From positions 62,001 through 126,000 of the forward strand of contig NZ_JAHLKR010000018.1 of NCBI RefSeq assembly GCF_021991875.1: a DNA stretch of 64,000 nt. The letters are read 5' to 3'. Of the stretch, positions 34,145-44,760 are shown in pieces; the stretch's first letter is position 1, and every line of letters begins with the position of its first letter. The notes under the pieces were generated by a model that worked only from the letters and a program-made list of their open reading frames with translations, did not search any database and was not told the origin of the DNA. The stretch is from Mycetohabitans sp. B8. GTDB taxonomy: Bacteria > Pseudomonadota > Gammaproteobacteria > Burkholderiales > Burkholderiaceae. A program made the position numbers and the translations under genes.

Positions 34145-35421
34145 AAATCCATTTTTTGATCACCGTCGCGACTCGCGCGATCGCCGCGTGCGCGCTCGCG
34201 CTGCCCGGCGCCCATGCCGCCACCACCAGCACACTGCCCGGCGGCCGCTATGGCGAGGTCACGCTGACCCGTCCCGACGGTCCCTTGCGCGACTTCGTCG
34301 TGCCGTTCTCCGACGCAAACGGCTGGAATGCATCGGATCATGACGCGGCACAGGCGTTGGCGCGCGATGGCGCGCTGGTCGTCGGCGTCGATACCCGTCG
34401 CTATGCGGCGAATCTGGCTGCCAAGCCGCCAAGCTGCCAGCATCTGGTGGGCGACGCCGAAGCCTTGAGCCACCAGTTGGAACGGCAGTTGGATTCGCCC
34501 CGCTATTTCGCGCCAATCGTCGCGGGAACCGGACAAGGCGCGACGCTAGCCACGCAGATCCTGGCCCAGGCGCCGGCGAACACGGTGGCTGGCGCACTGT
34601 CACTGGATCCGGCGCCCACGCTGGACGCGCGGTTCCAGCCGTGCCCGCCTGACCCGACGGTAAGCCGCGGCACTGGGCTGCCAGGCTTTTTTGTCACTGG
34701 CACAGCCGCGGGTAAGCGCCGGGCGGAAAAGCTGCGCGCATGGGCGGCGCCGTACCTGCATGCGCCATCCACCAGCGACGAAGACGTTTCCGATCTGCCA
34801 CTGGCTGAATTGCGGGCGCCTAAGCCTTCCGGCATGCTGGCGATCGTGATGTCCGGCGACGGCGGATGGCGCGACCTGGACAAGACTATCGCGGAAAATC
34901 TGCAAAAAGACGGCGTATCGATGATCGGCTGGGACAGTCTTCGCTATTTTTGGAGCCGCAAGACACCGGAGCAGGCCGCGCGCGATCTCGCACGCGTGCT
35001 GCGCGTCTACGGCGCCCATTGGCAAGCGCGGGACATCGCGTTGATCGGCTATTCGTTTGGCGCCGACGTCATGCCGTTCCTGTATAACCGCTTGCCGGAG
35101 CCGTTGCGCGAGCGCGTGTCGTACGTGTCGTTGCTCGGCTTCGCGCCGGCCGCCGACTTCCAGATCCGCGTAACGGGCTGGCTCGGGATGCCGGCTAGCG
35201 CAGACGCACTGCCCGCCAAGCCCGAGGTCGTGAAGCTGCCCGCATCGATCGTTCAATGCGTGTACGGTGAGCACGAAACCGACACGCTGTGCCCGGCGCT
35301 GGCTGGCACCGGCGTCGACGTGGTGCAAATGCCCGGCGATCACCATTTTGGACGCGACTACCGTACATTGACGCAACGGATTCTGGCCGGCTGGAAAAAG
35401 CAAATCGCGCTTCGCCACTAG
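34141..35421 (+). CDS. acvB: AcvB/VirJ-like periplasmic serine hydrolase
   Basis: 426 residues from a GTG overlapping the mprF stop; an in-frame extension to 33613 would lie inside mprF and is rejected. Signal peptide KIHFLITVATRAIAACALAL ends near GAHA. Two alpha/beta-hydrolase-like halves: the first contains GTGQGATLATQ, the second SGDGGWRDLDKTIAENLQKD, IALIGYSFGADVMPFLYNRL with GYSFG nucleophile elbow and a final PGDHHFGRDY histidine. AcvB homologues hydrolyse lysyl-phosphatidylglycerol and are regularly encoded after lpiA/mprF. The four-base overlap supports that role here. Confidence 0.92.
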   Translation: MKIHFLITVATRAIAACALALPGAHAATTSTLPGGRYGEVTLTRPDGPLRDFVVPFSDANGWNASDHDAAQALARDGALVVGVDTRRYAANLAAKPPSCQHLVGDAEALSHQLERQLDSPRYFAPIVAGTGQGATLATQILAQAPANTVAGALSLDPAPTLDARFQPCPPDPTVSRGTGLPGFFVTGTAAGKRRAEKLRAWAAPYLHAPSTSDEDVSDLPLAELRAPKPSGMLAIVMSGDGGWRDLDKTIAENLQKDGVSMIGWDSLRYFWSRKTPEQAARDLARVLRVYGAHWQARDIALIGYSFGADVMPFLYNRLPEPLRERVSYVSLLGFAPAADFQIRVTGWLGMPASADALPAKPEVVKLPASIVQCVYGEHETDTLCPALAGTGVDVVQMPGDHHFGRDYRTLTQRILAGWKKQIALRH

Positions 35422-35497
35422 TTTGTCGGTTGCATCGTCCGCGGCGCTCAGTGACGCCTTCGGTGGCGCTCGGTGACGCTGTCGGCGGCACTCGGTT

Positions 35498-36229
35498 GTG
35501 CCGCCCGCGGCGGCCGTTTGCGCCGTCGGCGGCACCCGGCGCGCCACGCCGGTTGCAATGTGCGCAATCGGCGCCGCGCTGTTGTTGGCGTATGTGGCCT
35601 ATGCGCAGCGCATCGAGCGACCGTTGCTCGATCTGCGGTTTTTCCGCGTGCCCGCCTATCGTGCCAGCGCGCTTGGCGGCTCACTGTTTCGCATCGGCCT
35701 CGGTGCCATGCCCTTCCTGCCGCCGCTGATGCTACAGGCGGGTCTCGCGATGAGCGCATTCCAGTCCGGCTCGATCACCTGCGCATCGGCAGTCGGCGGT
35801 ATGTTCATGCGCTCGCTCGCCACCACGGCGCTGCGTCGCGTCGGCTTCCGGCGCGTGCTGCTCTACAACGCCGCGCTGTCCGGCATCGCGATCGCGGCAT
35901 GCGGGACGTTCTTTCCCGGCATGCCCACGTGGCTGCTCTGGGCGATCGTGCTACTCGGCGGCTTTTTCCCCGCGCTGCAGTTCACCAGTTTGAACTCGCT
36001 CCTGTACGCTGATATCCCCAATCGCGACATCGGCCGCGCAACGAGCCTTGATAGCGTCGTGCAACAGATGTCGCTGGGCCTTGGCGTGACGATCGGTGCA
36101 ATCGTGTTGCAGTTCTCCCACGTGCTGCAAGACCATCCGACGATCGTATGGTCAGATTTCTGGCTCGAATACTTGCACGTCGAACCCCGCGTCATCGGCG
36201 CCAAGGTCGGATTCATCGCGACATGGTAG
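35498..36229 (+). pseudogene. MFS transporter, C-terminal half only
   Basis: The frame reads LLDLRFFRVPAYRASALGGS, LFRIGLGAMPFLPPLMLQAG, AALSGIAIAACGTFFPGMPT and TSLDSVVQQMSLGLGVTIGA, which is the second half of a DHA2-type 14-helix exporter. The first ~250 residues and the true C-terminus are absent. GC-rich degenerate repeats (GGCGCTC-GTGACG) precede it at 35430-35500. Confidence 0.75.
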
Positions 36230-36265
36230 GACGCCAATGCCCGGCGGCGACGCACGCCTGGTCGA

Positions 36266-37399
36266 TCAAAACCGGTGACGAACCCCCACGATGGCGAGCA
36301 GTTGCGAGTTGGCTCCGGCCTCCACGTTGTACGAGCCGATCACGGCTTGTGCGGGCCCTAGGCCGTTTTGACCGCAGGCATGTTGATAGCCGAGCATCGC
36401 ATACCCATCCGTACGCTTGCTCAGCAGATAATCGACGCCAACGTTGATCTGCTGGTACGCGGCCGACGAGGCGCCGCTGGACTGGGTGTAGTTGTATCCC
36501 ACCAATGCCTGCAGCGATGTCAATCCCTGCCAAAGTGCAAATACCGAGCCGTTACCATACTTCTGCGCGTTAGAGAACCCAGACGAGGCGTGCGGATTGT
36601 ATTGTGAAAAACTGAAAGCGGCACCCACTGTGACAAAGCCGAACACGTATTGCCCGCCTGCCCTGAAGATGTCGATCGAACGCGCGCGCACGTATGCCGA
36701 GTTGACCGACGTGTTGAACAGCGAATCGGGCGACGACACGCCCCGCGCCGAGCGCGCCGCATTGCCATGATCGATATGCAGGAACCCCGTACCCAAGCTC
36801 AGCGGCCCGCCCGCATACACCAGCGCACCGGAGTACGCCTGACCAGACCCGGGTGTCCCGGCGATTGCGCCAAACGCATACATCGCCTCAACGGTCACCC
36901 CGCGCCCATTCGGACTCGCCCACTTCACCGAGTGGTTAAACGTGGCACTGCCTCCACAGCTGTCGACATCACCTGGCGTCACGAATACCCCACTGTACGA
37001 GCCAGCAGTCAGCGGTTGCAGCAGATCCGACACCGGATCATTTTGCCGGCCGAACGTCAATGTGCCCCAACGCTCGTGCGACAGACCCACAAACGCGTTG
37101 GCCCCAAATAGCTGACCACTATTGATCAACTGTCCGTGGCTGACGTCGAAGTTGCTCTGGACTGCGAAGTGAGCCGTGAGGCCGCCACTGAGCGCTTCGG
37201 TACCCTGCAATCCCCATTCGTTCGATGACAGCGTTCCCGGTGACATCTTCCATTGCGAGTGCTGCCCCGCGCTGTGACGAATGTACGCGAGCCCCGTGTC
37301 CACGGTGCCATGCAGCGTCATGGAACGCTGCGCGTGGGCCGTCGTGGCTAATACCGTACAGATAGTGGTACTCGTGGTCAATATCGCTTTACTCAGCAT
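36266..37399 (-). CDS. Gram-negative porin (OmpC/Omp38-like)
   Basis: 377-residue outer-membrane trimeric porin of the Burkholderia type. Signal peptide SKAILTTSTTICTVLATTAH ends at AQ (about residue 24). Barrel begins MTLHGTVDTGLAYIRHSAGQ, contains GQLFGANAFVGLSHERWGTL and TFGRQNDPVSDLLQPLTAG, and ends with LLAIVGVRHRF, with C-terminal phenylalanine. Usual length. General small-solute uptake. Single gene; promoter presumably within 37400-37530. Confidence 0.93.
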   Translation of the reverse strand: MLSKAILTTSTTICTVLATTAHAQRSMTLHGTVDTGLAYIRHSAGQHSQWKMSPGTLSSNEWGLQGTEALSGGLTAHFAVQSNFDVSHGQLINSGQLFGANAFVGLSHERWGTLTFGRQNDPVSDLLQPLTAGSYSGVFVTPGDVDSCGGSATFNHSVKWASPNGRGVTVEAMYAFGAIAGTPGSGQAYSGALVYAGGPLSLGTGFLHIDHGNAARSARGVSSPDSLFNTSVNSAYVRARSIDIFRAGGQYVFGFVTVGAAFSFSQYNPHASSGFSNAQKYGNGSVFALWQGLTSLQALVGYNYTQSSGASSAAYQQINVGVDYLLSKRTDGYAMLGYQHACGQNGLGPAQAVIGSYNVEAGANSQLLAIVGVRHRF

Positions 37400-37532
37400 C
37401 TAGTCAATTAGCCTTACCGAATTTACTCTCCATGCACCAGTAGACGGGCGCTCCGACCCGGCCGACGGCGCGCGGCGCAGCGCCAAATTTGATCAGCCCA
37501 AGTTCCTCGGTTACTAACCGAGCAGCGCTCAC

Positions 37533-37976
37533 ATGCCGATCTTTTTCATCGAGGGCAGGCCCGAGCGTTTTGCGCCGACGGTCAGCAAGCTCGATCCCTC
37601 GCGCAAACATTCGTTCGAGGTTGAACTGAAGGACTCTGGACTGGTGATACCGGTACGCGCCGCCAATATCGACGTGCAAAGCGATTGTGAGGAGGGCCTG
37701 TACGGCTCCTACGAGGTGCGCGTGCTCGCCGGCGAACACGGCCATCGCGATGTCATGCTCACGCGCGCCGAACGCGATACCCATACCAAGATGATGACCT
37801 GCTGCTCGCGCGCCACCAGCCAACGTCTCGTACTGGAGCTATGCACTCAAGCAGGCCGCCCGGCCACCGTGAATCGGCCGGGCCGCGAGGACAGATTACG
37901 CGCTCGCCTCGATCGGCTGCTGCAGTGCCGCATCGGTCGGCGCAGAAGTGCGAATCAGATGCTCGAACGCACCTAG
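37533..37976 (+). pseudogene. Conserved-hypothetical fragment overlapping the ahpF 3' end
   Basis: Protein-like between 37580 and 37890: SFEVELKDSGLVIPVRAANI, DVQSDCEEGLYGSYEVRVLA, EHGHRDVMLTRAERDTHTKM and TSQRLVLELCTQAGRPATVN. This looks like a Burkholderia conserved hypothetical lacking its N-terminal half; I could not name the family with certainty. The open frame then runs 80 bases into ahpF on the opposite strand, where it is surely not coding. A minus-strand frame over the same DNA is a shadow. Confidence 0.45.
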
Positions 37977-39494
37977 CGCCGCCTTCGCGCCTTCGCCCGC
38001 GGCGATCACGATTTGCTTGTACGGAACCGTCGTTACATCGCCCGCCGCGAATACGCCCGGCACCGACGTCTGCCCCTTAGCATCGATTTCAATCTCACCG
38101 CGCGGCGACAATGCGACGTCGCTGCCCTTGAGCCATTCGGTGTTCGGCACCAGGCCGATCTGCACAAACACGCCCTCGAGCGCCAGATGGTGATGCTCGC
38201 CCGACGAACGGTCCACGTAAGTCAGGCCATCAACCTTACTGCCATCGCCGGTGACCTCGGTCGTCTGCGCGTGCGTGTGCACCGCCACATTGTCCAGACT
38301 GCGCAGCTTGCGCTGCAGCACCTCATCGGCACGCAGCTGGCCATCGAACTCCAGCAACGTCACATGCTGGACAATGCCCGCCAGATCGATCGCAGCCTCG
38401 ACACCGGAATTGCCGCCGCCGATCACCGCCACGCGCTTGCCCTTGAACAGCGGACCATCGCAATGCGGACAGTACGCGACACCGCGGTTGCGATATTCGC
38501 GCTCGCCAGGCACGTCGATCTCGCGCCAGCGCGCACCTGTGGCAAGCACCACGCTACGCGCACGCAGCCGTGCGCCACTGGCCAACTGCACCGCGATCAC
38601 GTCGCCGGGCTGCAACGCTTCGGCGCATTGCAAATTGATCACGTCAACGTCGTAGCACTTCACGTGCTGCTCGAGCGCCACCGCAAATTTCGGTCCATCC
38701 GTTTCCTGAACCGAAACGAAATTCTCGATTGCCAGTGTGTCTAATACTTGTCCACCAAAACGCTCGGCCACCACACCGGTGCGGATGCCCTTGCGCGCAG
38801 CATAGATCGCCGCGGCGGCGCCGGCCGGCCCGCCACCGACAATCAGCATGTCGAACACTTCCTTCGCGTTGAGCTTGTCGGCCACGTGCGCGGCGCCGCT
38901 GCTGTCCAGCTTTGCCAACAATGCCTCGACACTCATGCGGCCCTGGCCGAACACTTCGCCGTTCAAATACAGGGTCGGCACCGCCATGACCTGCCGCGAC
39001 TGCACTTCGTCCTGAAACAGCGCGCCATCGATCGCCACATGACGAATCCGGGGATTGATCACCGACATCGCGTTCAATGCCTGGACGACCTCAGGGCAGT
39101 TCTGGCAAGACAGCGAGACATAAGTCTCGAACGTGTAGTCGCCGTCCAGGCTCCGGATTCGCTCGATCACATCCGGCTCGAGCTTGACCGGGTGGCCACC
39201 GACTTGCAGCAACGCCAACACTAGCGACGTGAATTCGTGACCCATCGGAATGCCGGCGAAGCGCACCGCGATATCCGTGCCAGCGCGTCGAATCGCGAAT
39301 GACGGCACGCGCTCCACGTCATTACCCGTGTGCTCGGTCACCACGATGCGCGTGGATAGCGATACGATGTCCTGCAGCAGTGTGCGCAGTTCACCCGATT
39401 TGTCGCTGTCATCCACGAACGCGTCGATCTCGATCGCTTCGGTAACGTTGTCCAGGTAGCTTTTTAATTGGGTCTTGAGATTGGCGTCGAGCAT
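37896..39494 (-). CDS. ahpF: Alkyl hydroperoxide reductase subunit F
   Basis: 532-residue flavoprotein that reduces AhpC with NADH. N-terminal tandem thioredoxin-like domain with [17 protein letters not shown] (CxxC). Then the FAD Rossmann [20 protein letters not shown], the redox centre [20 protein letters not shown] and the NAD-binding [16 protein letters not shown]-terminal FAD block is [20 protein letters not shown]. Complete. It follows ahpC on the same strand with about 115 bases between, the standard order. Confidence 0.97.
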   Translation of the reverse strand: MLDANLKTQLKSYLDNVTEAIEIDAFVDDSDKSGELRTLLQDIVSLSTRIVVTEHTGNDVERVPSFAIRRAGTDIAVRFAGIPMGHEFTSLVLALLQVGGHPVKLEPDVIERIRSLDGDYTFETYVSLSCQNCPEVVQALNAMSVINPRIRHVAIDGALFQDEVQSRQVMAVPTLYLNGEVFGQGRMSVEALLAKLDSSGAAHVADKLNAKEVFDMLIVGGGPAGAAAAIYAARKGIRTGVVAERFGGQVLDTLAIENFVSVQETDGPKFAVALEQHVKCYDVDVINLQCAEALQPGDVIAVQLASGARLRARSVVLATGARWREIDVPGEREYRNRGVAYCPHCDGPLFKGKRVAVIGGGNSGVEAAIDLAGIVQHVTLLEFDGQLRADEVLQRKLRSLDNVAVHTHAQTTEVTGDGSKVDGLTYVDRSSGEHHHLALEGVFVQIGLVPNTEWLKGSDVALSPRGEIEIDAKGQTSVPGVFAAGDVTTVPYKQIVIAAGEGAKAALGAFEHLIRTSAPTDAALQQPIEASA

Positions 39495-39609
39495 CGCGAG
39501 GATTCCAACGGAGGGAGCAAAGAAGGTGCGCGCCGGGCAGGCGGCACGTCACGGCGCAATGCCGCGACGCCGCGTCATGTGCCGTCCGGTGCAAGACGGC
39601 ACATAAACG

Positions 39610-40173
39610 TCAGATCTTGCCGACCAGGTCCAACGACGGCTTCAGCGTCTCGGCGCCCGGGGTCCACTTGGCCGGGCACACTTCGCCGGGGTGCGACGCG
39701 ACATACTGCGCAGCCTGCACCTTACGCAGCAGCTCCTTCGCGTCACGGCCGATGCCGTTGTCATGAATCTCATACAGCTTAATCTGGCCTTCCGGGTCGA
39801 TCACGAACGTGCCGCGCAGCGCCAGGCCTTCTTCCTCGATCAGCACCTCGAAGTTGCGGGCCAACGTGGCCGTCGGATCGCCCACCAACGGATACTTGAT
39901 CTTGGCGATCGTTTCCGACGTGTCGTGCCAGGCCTTGTGCGTGAAATGCGTATCCGTCGACACGCCATAGATCTCGGCACCGAGCTTTTGGAATTCAGCG
40001 TAGTGGTCTGCCAAATCACCCAACTCGGTCGGGCATACGAACGTAAAGTCAGCCGGATAGAACACGACGACCGACCACTTGCCCTTCAGGTTCTCTTCCG
40101 TGATTGTCACGAAATTGCCATTGTGGTAGGCGGTTGCCTTGAACGGTTTGACTTGCGTGTTGATAAGAGACAT
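39610..40173 (-). CDS. ahpC: Alkyl hydroperoxide reductase subunit C (peroxiredoxin)
   Basis: 187-residue typical 2-Cys peroxiredoxin. Peroxidatic cysteine in [20 protein letters not shown] (residue ~47) and resolving cysteine in [17 protein letters not shown] (~166). Begins [20 protein letters not shown]. Reduces hydrogen peroxide and organic peroxides with AhpF. First gene of the ahpC-ahpF pair; promoter lies upstream of 40173. No OxyR site could be placed confidently by eye. Confidence 0.98.
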   Translation of the reverse strand: MSLINTQVKPFKATAYHNGNFVTITEENLKGKWSVVVFYPADFTFVCPTELGDLADHYAEFQKLGAEIYGVSTDTHFTHKAWHDTSETIAKIKYPLVGDPTATLARNFEVLIEEEGLALRGTFVIDPEGQIKLYEIHDNGIGRDAKELLRKVQAAQYVASHPGEVCPAKWTPGAETLKPSLDLVGKI

Positions 40174-41015
40174 TGCGCTTTTCCTTCTTGGGTTAAAAGA
40201 CGACTACCCCGAAGCTTACGACAAATGGTGCGCCGCGGTGAAGTTGTTTAGTTATATCGGACCGATTGGCCACCTCTATCGCCAAGGCTGTTTCGCATTA
40301 TAAAACGGCCGTGCGGGGCACTTTCGCGGCGTGAACGATAGCGACTCGCTCTACCTGCGTTCAACCACCTTGATAGGCAACCCGCCCTCGATGGTCGCAC
40401 GCCAGTGCCCCACGTGTCACCGTCGAACACGAACCGTCCGCACTCCGGCGCCAAGTCATTCAGTCCGTACAATGGAAAACGGTCCCGTTTTAATCTGGCC
40501 GAGCCACCACCGGACAAGTCATAAGTCATACTTCGCGACGCTGCCTACCATTAAATCGGCGACGTGACTAAACGGATGTTCCACTTAAAATTTCATAACA
40601 TTATCCAAACAATCTGGGCCACTTACCCGCATCACACGACTCACGCAGCAACTAACAAGAATGAGCCGGTCAACGACCTCGCACAAGGCTTGATGTTCGA
40701 CGGCAAGGTGATTACATGATGAGTCTTTGGCACCATTTCGCTGTTCAGCTCAACAATATTTTTTACATTAAAATCAAAAACTTAGTTTTGCATATGGCGG
40801 ATTTCACCCTAATTGAGTCCAATTGACACAGCCTATCGCTCCGCCAAAGTCTGAGGCAAACTGTCGGTCGCAAATGGCTAACGAGGTCGCTGTGACGCCT
40901 CAATTTAAACCAATGCGGAATATGCTGTTCCCTATATGGAACGGAAGCAGCGGCTCGCCTTTATCAGCATTATCAGGATTGCATAGTAGAAAAGCGTATT
41001 GGGTGACTGCTTGAA
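40174..41015. other. Intergenic and start of AT-rich island
   Basis: The first ~400 bases contain broken minus-strand protein-like pieces (FPLYGLNDLAPECGRFVFDG) with no start and no family. From about 40570 base composition becomes clearly AT-richer and stays so for several kilobases. A 63-residue plus-strand frame (40823-41014) ends two bases before the permease GTG; it has no recognised motif and may be a remnant of an upstream gene of the ABC operon. Confidence 0.45.
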
Positions 41016-41027
41016 GTGGAGAGAATA

Positions 41028-41792
41028 GTGGTTCGAGGCATTGCTGCTGTCTACACAATTTATCTATTACTGCCCATCCTGTTGTTGAGCATTGGTAGTG
41101 TGGGTGAGCTATGGATGAACTCGCTGCTTCCTAGCGGGATAACGGCTCAATGGTACATTGATATTTGGTTGGATTCGTCTTTTCGAAATGCATTTACGAC
41201 CAGCCTCGTGGTGGCACTGAGCGCGTGCGCAATCAATACGATTTTAGCGCTGCCGCTTGCTTACTCCTTATACCATAAAGCTGGACAGAGTGGGAGCGCC
41301 GCAGCTAAAATGGTGAGTATGATGCCTATAGTCGTACCGACCATCACATTGGGCTTTGGCTATATTATTGTATTTAATACAGATTTTTTTCCTTGGCTTG
41401 GAACCTTGCCATTGCTGATCGTAGTACACGCTGTCCATACGTTGCCTTATCTTACTCATACTTTGTTATCCGATCTTCGGCATTCCGATTTAGCGACGCT
41501 AGAACGCGCAGCCGCGACGTTGGGAGCTACGGAACTACAGCAGTTTTTTGGGATTGCCATACCTAATTTAAGAAAAAGCCTGTTAAGCGGGCTTGTGATG
41601 GTTGCTGCCATTTCGGTAGGTGAATTCGGTTTATCCAATTTACTTGCCAGCTTCCAGAATCGCACTTATCCGGTTGTCTTGTGGCAAGCTTTTTATGGTG
41701 CAACCGGGTTTGCTTGTGCGGCCACCGTTATTCTTCTTGTGTTAGCCAGTACAGCGGCATTTGTTTCCTCTACCGCTATCAAAAAATCATGA
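41028..41792 (+). CDS. ABC transporter permease (first)
   Basis: Inner-membrane subunit with about six helices. GTG at 41028 is preceded by GGAGAG; an in-frame GTG at 41016 would overlap that site. The EAA loop is AAATLGATELQQFFGIAIPN, the docking site for the ATPase. Begins VVRGIAAVYTIYLLLPILLL. The family matches BPD_transp_1 subunits of iron, phosphonate or polyamine importers. ATGA overlap with the ATPase gene shows translational coupling. Confidence 0.88.
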   Translation: MVRGIAAVYTIYLLLPILLLSIGSVGELWMNSLLPSGITAQWYIDIWLDSSFRNAFTTSLVVALSACAINTILALPLAYSLYHKAGQSGSAAAKMVSMMPIVVPTITLGFGYIIVFNTDFFPWLGTLPLLIVVHAVHTLPYLTHTLLSDLRHSDLATLERAAATLGATELQQFFGIAIPNLRKSLLSGLVMVAAISVGEFGLSNLLASFQNRTYPVVLWQAFYGATGFACAATVILLVLASTAAFVSSTAIKKS

Positions 41793-42838
41793 GCTTGGTT
41801 CTGGATCGAGTGAGTTACCAATACCCGGGAACCGGACATGGCTTAACTGATATTTCGTTTGAGGTCAAGACCGGTGAAATGGTGGCCGTGATTGGGGCAA
41901 GCGGTTCTGGTAAGTCAACGCTTTTGAAGCTAGTTTCGGGTCTAATTAGCGGAGCATCAGGGTCGATCATCCTGGACGGTGAAAATTTAGCAAAAAAACC
42001 TGTGCATAAGCGCAATATTGGAATGGTATTCCAAAGTTATGCGCTCTTCCCCCATCTTAATGTGATCGAGAATGTAGCATACGGACTCGCTTTAAAAAAG
42101 ATCCCGCTAAAAAAACGACTAGCTAAGGCAGCCGAATTATTAGAAACAGTGGGTTTAGGAAACTTTGCCACCCGGTCAGTTCTCAATCTATCGGGCGGGC
42201 AACAGCAGCGAGTTGCGCTGGCTCGAGCTTTGGCAATCGATCCCAAAGCATTATTGCTTGATGAGCCATTGGCTGCACTCGATGCAGGTATTCGAGGATA
42301 TTTGCGCGATCAGATCCGGTCAATTCAAAAGAAGTTTAACGCAACAACTCTATTGGTCACACATGATCAAGAAGAGGCATTGACGCTATCCGATTATGTC
42401 GCCGTGCTCAAAGACGGTAAGCTTCTACAATTTGGATCGCCCAAAAATATTTACTGTTATCCAAATAGTCGAGCGGTAGCCGAGTTTGTGGGATTATCGA
42501 CGTTACTCCCCGCAAAAATTTCAGCACATAATCAGGTAGATTTAGGATTTGCTCAAATCGCTGCCAATACTAATGGGCGACGTTTGGGAGAGAAGGTACT
42601 TGTTCTGATCCGTCCCGAGCAAGTGGTCAAGGATCCTCCAGAAGGAACACTAAACTATTTGGCAGGTTGTGCAGTTAATCAGCGCTACTTGGGCTCAGTG
42701 GTTCGGTACGACTTTCAAGTAAACGGCGCTCCCAAATCGATCCTAGGCGAAGCAACCGAGGTGCCGGTAAGCGGCATTTCCATTCCACCGCAGTGTATTC
42801 AACTGCTTGACGACGGCCCTTCACAGGAGGTCTTATGA
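41789..42838 (+). CDS. ABC transporter ATP-binding protein with C-terminal regulatory domain
   Basis: 349 residues. Walker A GASGSGKSTLLKLVSGL, signature NLSGGQQQRVALARALAIDP, Walker B ALLLDEPLAALDAG and H-loop LLVTHDQEEALTLSDY are all intact. The C-terminal ~110 residues (VLVLIRPEQVVKDPPEGTLN, YLGSVVRYDFQVNG) form a TOBE-type domain, as in PotA/FbpC/PhnT importers. Start ATG at 41789 overlaps the permease stop. A longer in-frame start at 41681 lies inside the permease gene. Confidence 0.93.
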   Translation: MSLVLDRVSYQYPGTGHGLTDISFEVKTGEMVAVIGASGSGKSTLLKLVSGLISGASGSIILDGENLAKKPVHKRNIGMVFQSYALFPHLNVIENVAYGLALKKIPLKKRLAKAAELLETVGLGNFATRSVLNLSGGQQQRVALARALAIDPKALLLDEPLAALDAGIRGYLRDQIRSIQKKFNATTLLVTHDQEEALTLSDYVAVLKDGKLLQFGSPKNIYCYPNSRAVAEFVGLSTLLPAKISAHNQVDLGFAQIAANTNGRRLGEKVLVLIRPEQVVKDPPEGTLNYLAGCAVNQRYLGSVVRYDFQVNGAPKSILGEATEVPVSGISIPPQCIQLLDDGPSQEVL

Positions 42839-43938
42839 AACGCAGACGCTTTGTTCAATCGGCAGCACTAGTGCCATTTGCAGGGTTTGGGACGACTGTT
42901 TCCACTGCAGCTTCTACTTCTGATACCGCTTGGGGAAAAGTGCAGCTTTATCCTGGTGAACTTGCGCTTTACGAGGCTGCCAGAAAAGAAGGCGAGGTTG
43001 TTTCGTGGGATACGGGGCCAACATGGGCCAATTGGAAGGCGCTATTCGATGCGTTCAACGAGCGCTATCCAGGAATCAAGCTGCACTATAATGATTTGGG
43101 TTCTGCTGCGACTGTGACTGCACTGAATAAGAGCCGGCGCCGGCCTCAAGCAGACACAGCTTATTATTTTGCAGCATCCGCGGTGGACGCTGTGAACCAG
43201 GGCGTGGTGGCGCCTTTTAAGCCGATCCACTTCGATACGCTGCCCGAGGTGTTTCGAGATCCAGAGGGCAAGTGGTTCACTATCCATACGCTGAACGTGG
43301 CATTCATTGTGAACAAAAAACTGGTGCGTAACACGCCCACTTCCTGGGCTGATTTGCTCAAGCCAGAATACAAAAATAGCATCGTCTACCTCGATCCGCG
43401 CTCCGCGGGTGTGGGGCAGGTTGTCGCCTTTGCTACCGCCTACGCCAATGGAGGTTCCGTAGACGACGTTAAGCCCGGCATCGATTATTTGGGAAAACTG
43501 CATGCCGCGGGCAATGTCCTTCGAACTGAAGGAACAACGCCTTATTCGAAGTTCATGAAGGGCGAGATACCAATCTGGATTAGTTACGAGAACGATGGGC
43601 TTAAGGCTAAATACACAGAAAAAGGCATGATCGATGTTGTTGATGTCGTGATTCCTAAAGAAGCTAGTGTTGCGGCACCTTATGGCATTAGCCTCGTGAA
43701 GAATGGGCCGCACCCGAATGCGGGAAAATTGTGGCTTAACTTTATCATGAGCGAAATCGGACAGCGACTGTTTGCCAAGGGTTTTGTCCGGCCCTCGGTA
43801 AAGAGTATTTCACTGCCTCCCGATATTCAGCAAAAGATGCCAGACGCGCCACAAATACGGCCTCTTGATGTGATCAAGGCATCTGCTCGCAAGAGCGAAG
43901 TCGATCGTTTATGGGCAAAGGCCGTTTTGAAAATTTAA
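42835..43938 (+). CDS. ABC transporter substrate-binding protein
   Basis: 367-residue periplasmic binding protein of the iron(III)/phosphonate/polyamine-like class. N-terminus MKRRRFVQSAALVPFAGFGT has an RRxF pattern compatible with Tat export, with likely cleavage near STAAS. Core contains YEAARKEGEVVSWDTGPTWA, IVYLDPRSAGVGQVVAFATA and PYGISLVKNGPHPNAGKLWL, typical of SBP_bac_6/13 proteins. Substrate cannot be read; 2-aminoethylphosphonate, iron or a nucleotide-like compound are all open. Overlaps the ATPase stop by four bases. Confidence 0.88.
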   Translation: MKRRRFVQSAALVPFAGFGTTVSTAASTSDTAWGKVQLYPGELALYEAARKEGEVVSWDTGPTWANWKALFDAFNERYPGIKLHYNDLGSAATVTALNKSRRRPQADTAYYFAASAVDAVNQGVVAPFKPIHFDTLPEVFRDPEGKWFTIHTLNVAFIVNKKLVRNTPTSWADLLKPEYKNSIVYLDPRSAGVGQVVAFATAYANGGSVDDVKPGIDYLGKLHAAGNVLRTEGTTPYSKFMKGEIPIWISYENDGLKAKYTEKGMIDVVDVVIPKEASVAAPYGISLVKNGPHPNAGKLWLNFIMSEIGQRLFAKGFVRPSVKSISLPPDIQQKMPDAPQIRPLDVIKASARKSEVDRLWAKAVLKI

Positions 43939-43941
43939 TTC

Positions 43942-44760
43942 ATGAAGCGATTTGGCCTACTGCCAGCCTGGGCGTTTCTCGCCTTGTTTTTTGTTCTGCC
44001 GCTCCTTGCTCTAGTCCCCGAGACCGTTAGGAGCGGTGGCAACGTATTCGGTCAAGTGATTGCCGATCATTTATTCCTAAGCGCATTGAGGAATACGGTG
44101 ATGCTCGGCCTGTTCTCTGGCGGCATCTCGGCTATCGTAGGTACTGCAATTGCCATCGAACTGACAAGGCAGCCGGAATCCCGCCGCCAGTGGCTAATGA
44201 TGTTGCTAGGGATTCCACTTGCTTTTTCGGGTCTGGTGATTGCCTATGGTTTTATTTTAGCTTACGGTAGGGCAGGCTTCGTGACGCAGCTTATAGCCAT
44301 GTTGGGTGTCGACGCTGCTCAGTTCGGAGGATGGCTGTACTCAGTTGGCGGGCTTGCTTTAGCTTACGCGTATTATTTGATTCCGCGAGTGGCATTATCA
44401 CTGTATCCGGTTTTCGCCAACTTGGATGAACGACCGTGGCTCGCAGCGCGTACACTGGGCGCCTCGCGTACACGCGCGTTTTTCGATACGATCCTACCTG
44501 AGGTTGCGCCATCAATCATTGCGAACGCTTGCCTCGTTGCGGCTTTGGCCATGGGTACTTACGGTACGGCGCTTGCTCTGGTGGGAACACAAATAAATAT
44601 TCTTCCATTGCTGTTGTTTGCCAAAATCAGCGATAATTGCGCTGACTTGGCTGAAGCAACAGCCATTTCGCTAATATTGTTGGGCCTTTGCGTTTTTGTC
44701 TTGGGAATGGGTGATGTTTTTACAAACCGGCGCGGATATGCCACTGCCCCCAAAAATTAA
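43942..44760 (+). CDS. ABC transporter permease (second)
   Basis: 272-residue inner-membrane permease starting three bases after the binding-protein stop. Begins MKRFGLLPAWAFLALFFVLP; the EAA loop is AARTLGASRTRAFFDTILPE followed by VAPSIIANACLVA. Completes a full importer with separate permease genes at each end of the operon, an unusual order in which the first permease precedes the ATPase. Confidence 0.88.
   Translation: MKRFGLLPAWAFLALFFVLPLLALVPETVRSGGNVFGQVIADHLFLSALRNTVMLGLFSGGISAIVGTAIAIELTRQPESRRQWLMMLLGIPLAFSGLVIAYGFILAYGRAGFVTQLIAMLGVDAAQFGGWLYSVGGLALAYAYYLIPRVALSLYPVFANLDERPWLAARTLGASRTRAFFDTILPEVAPSIIANACLVAALAMGTYGTALALVGTQINILPLLLFAKISDNCADLAEATAISLILLGLCVFVLGMGDVFTNRRGYATAPKN

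Noticed and set aside
37404-37823. 139-residue minus-strand ORF downstream of the porin
   Set aside because: It is antisense to the conserved-looking plus-strand fragment at 37580-37890, which has better protein character.
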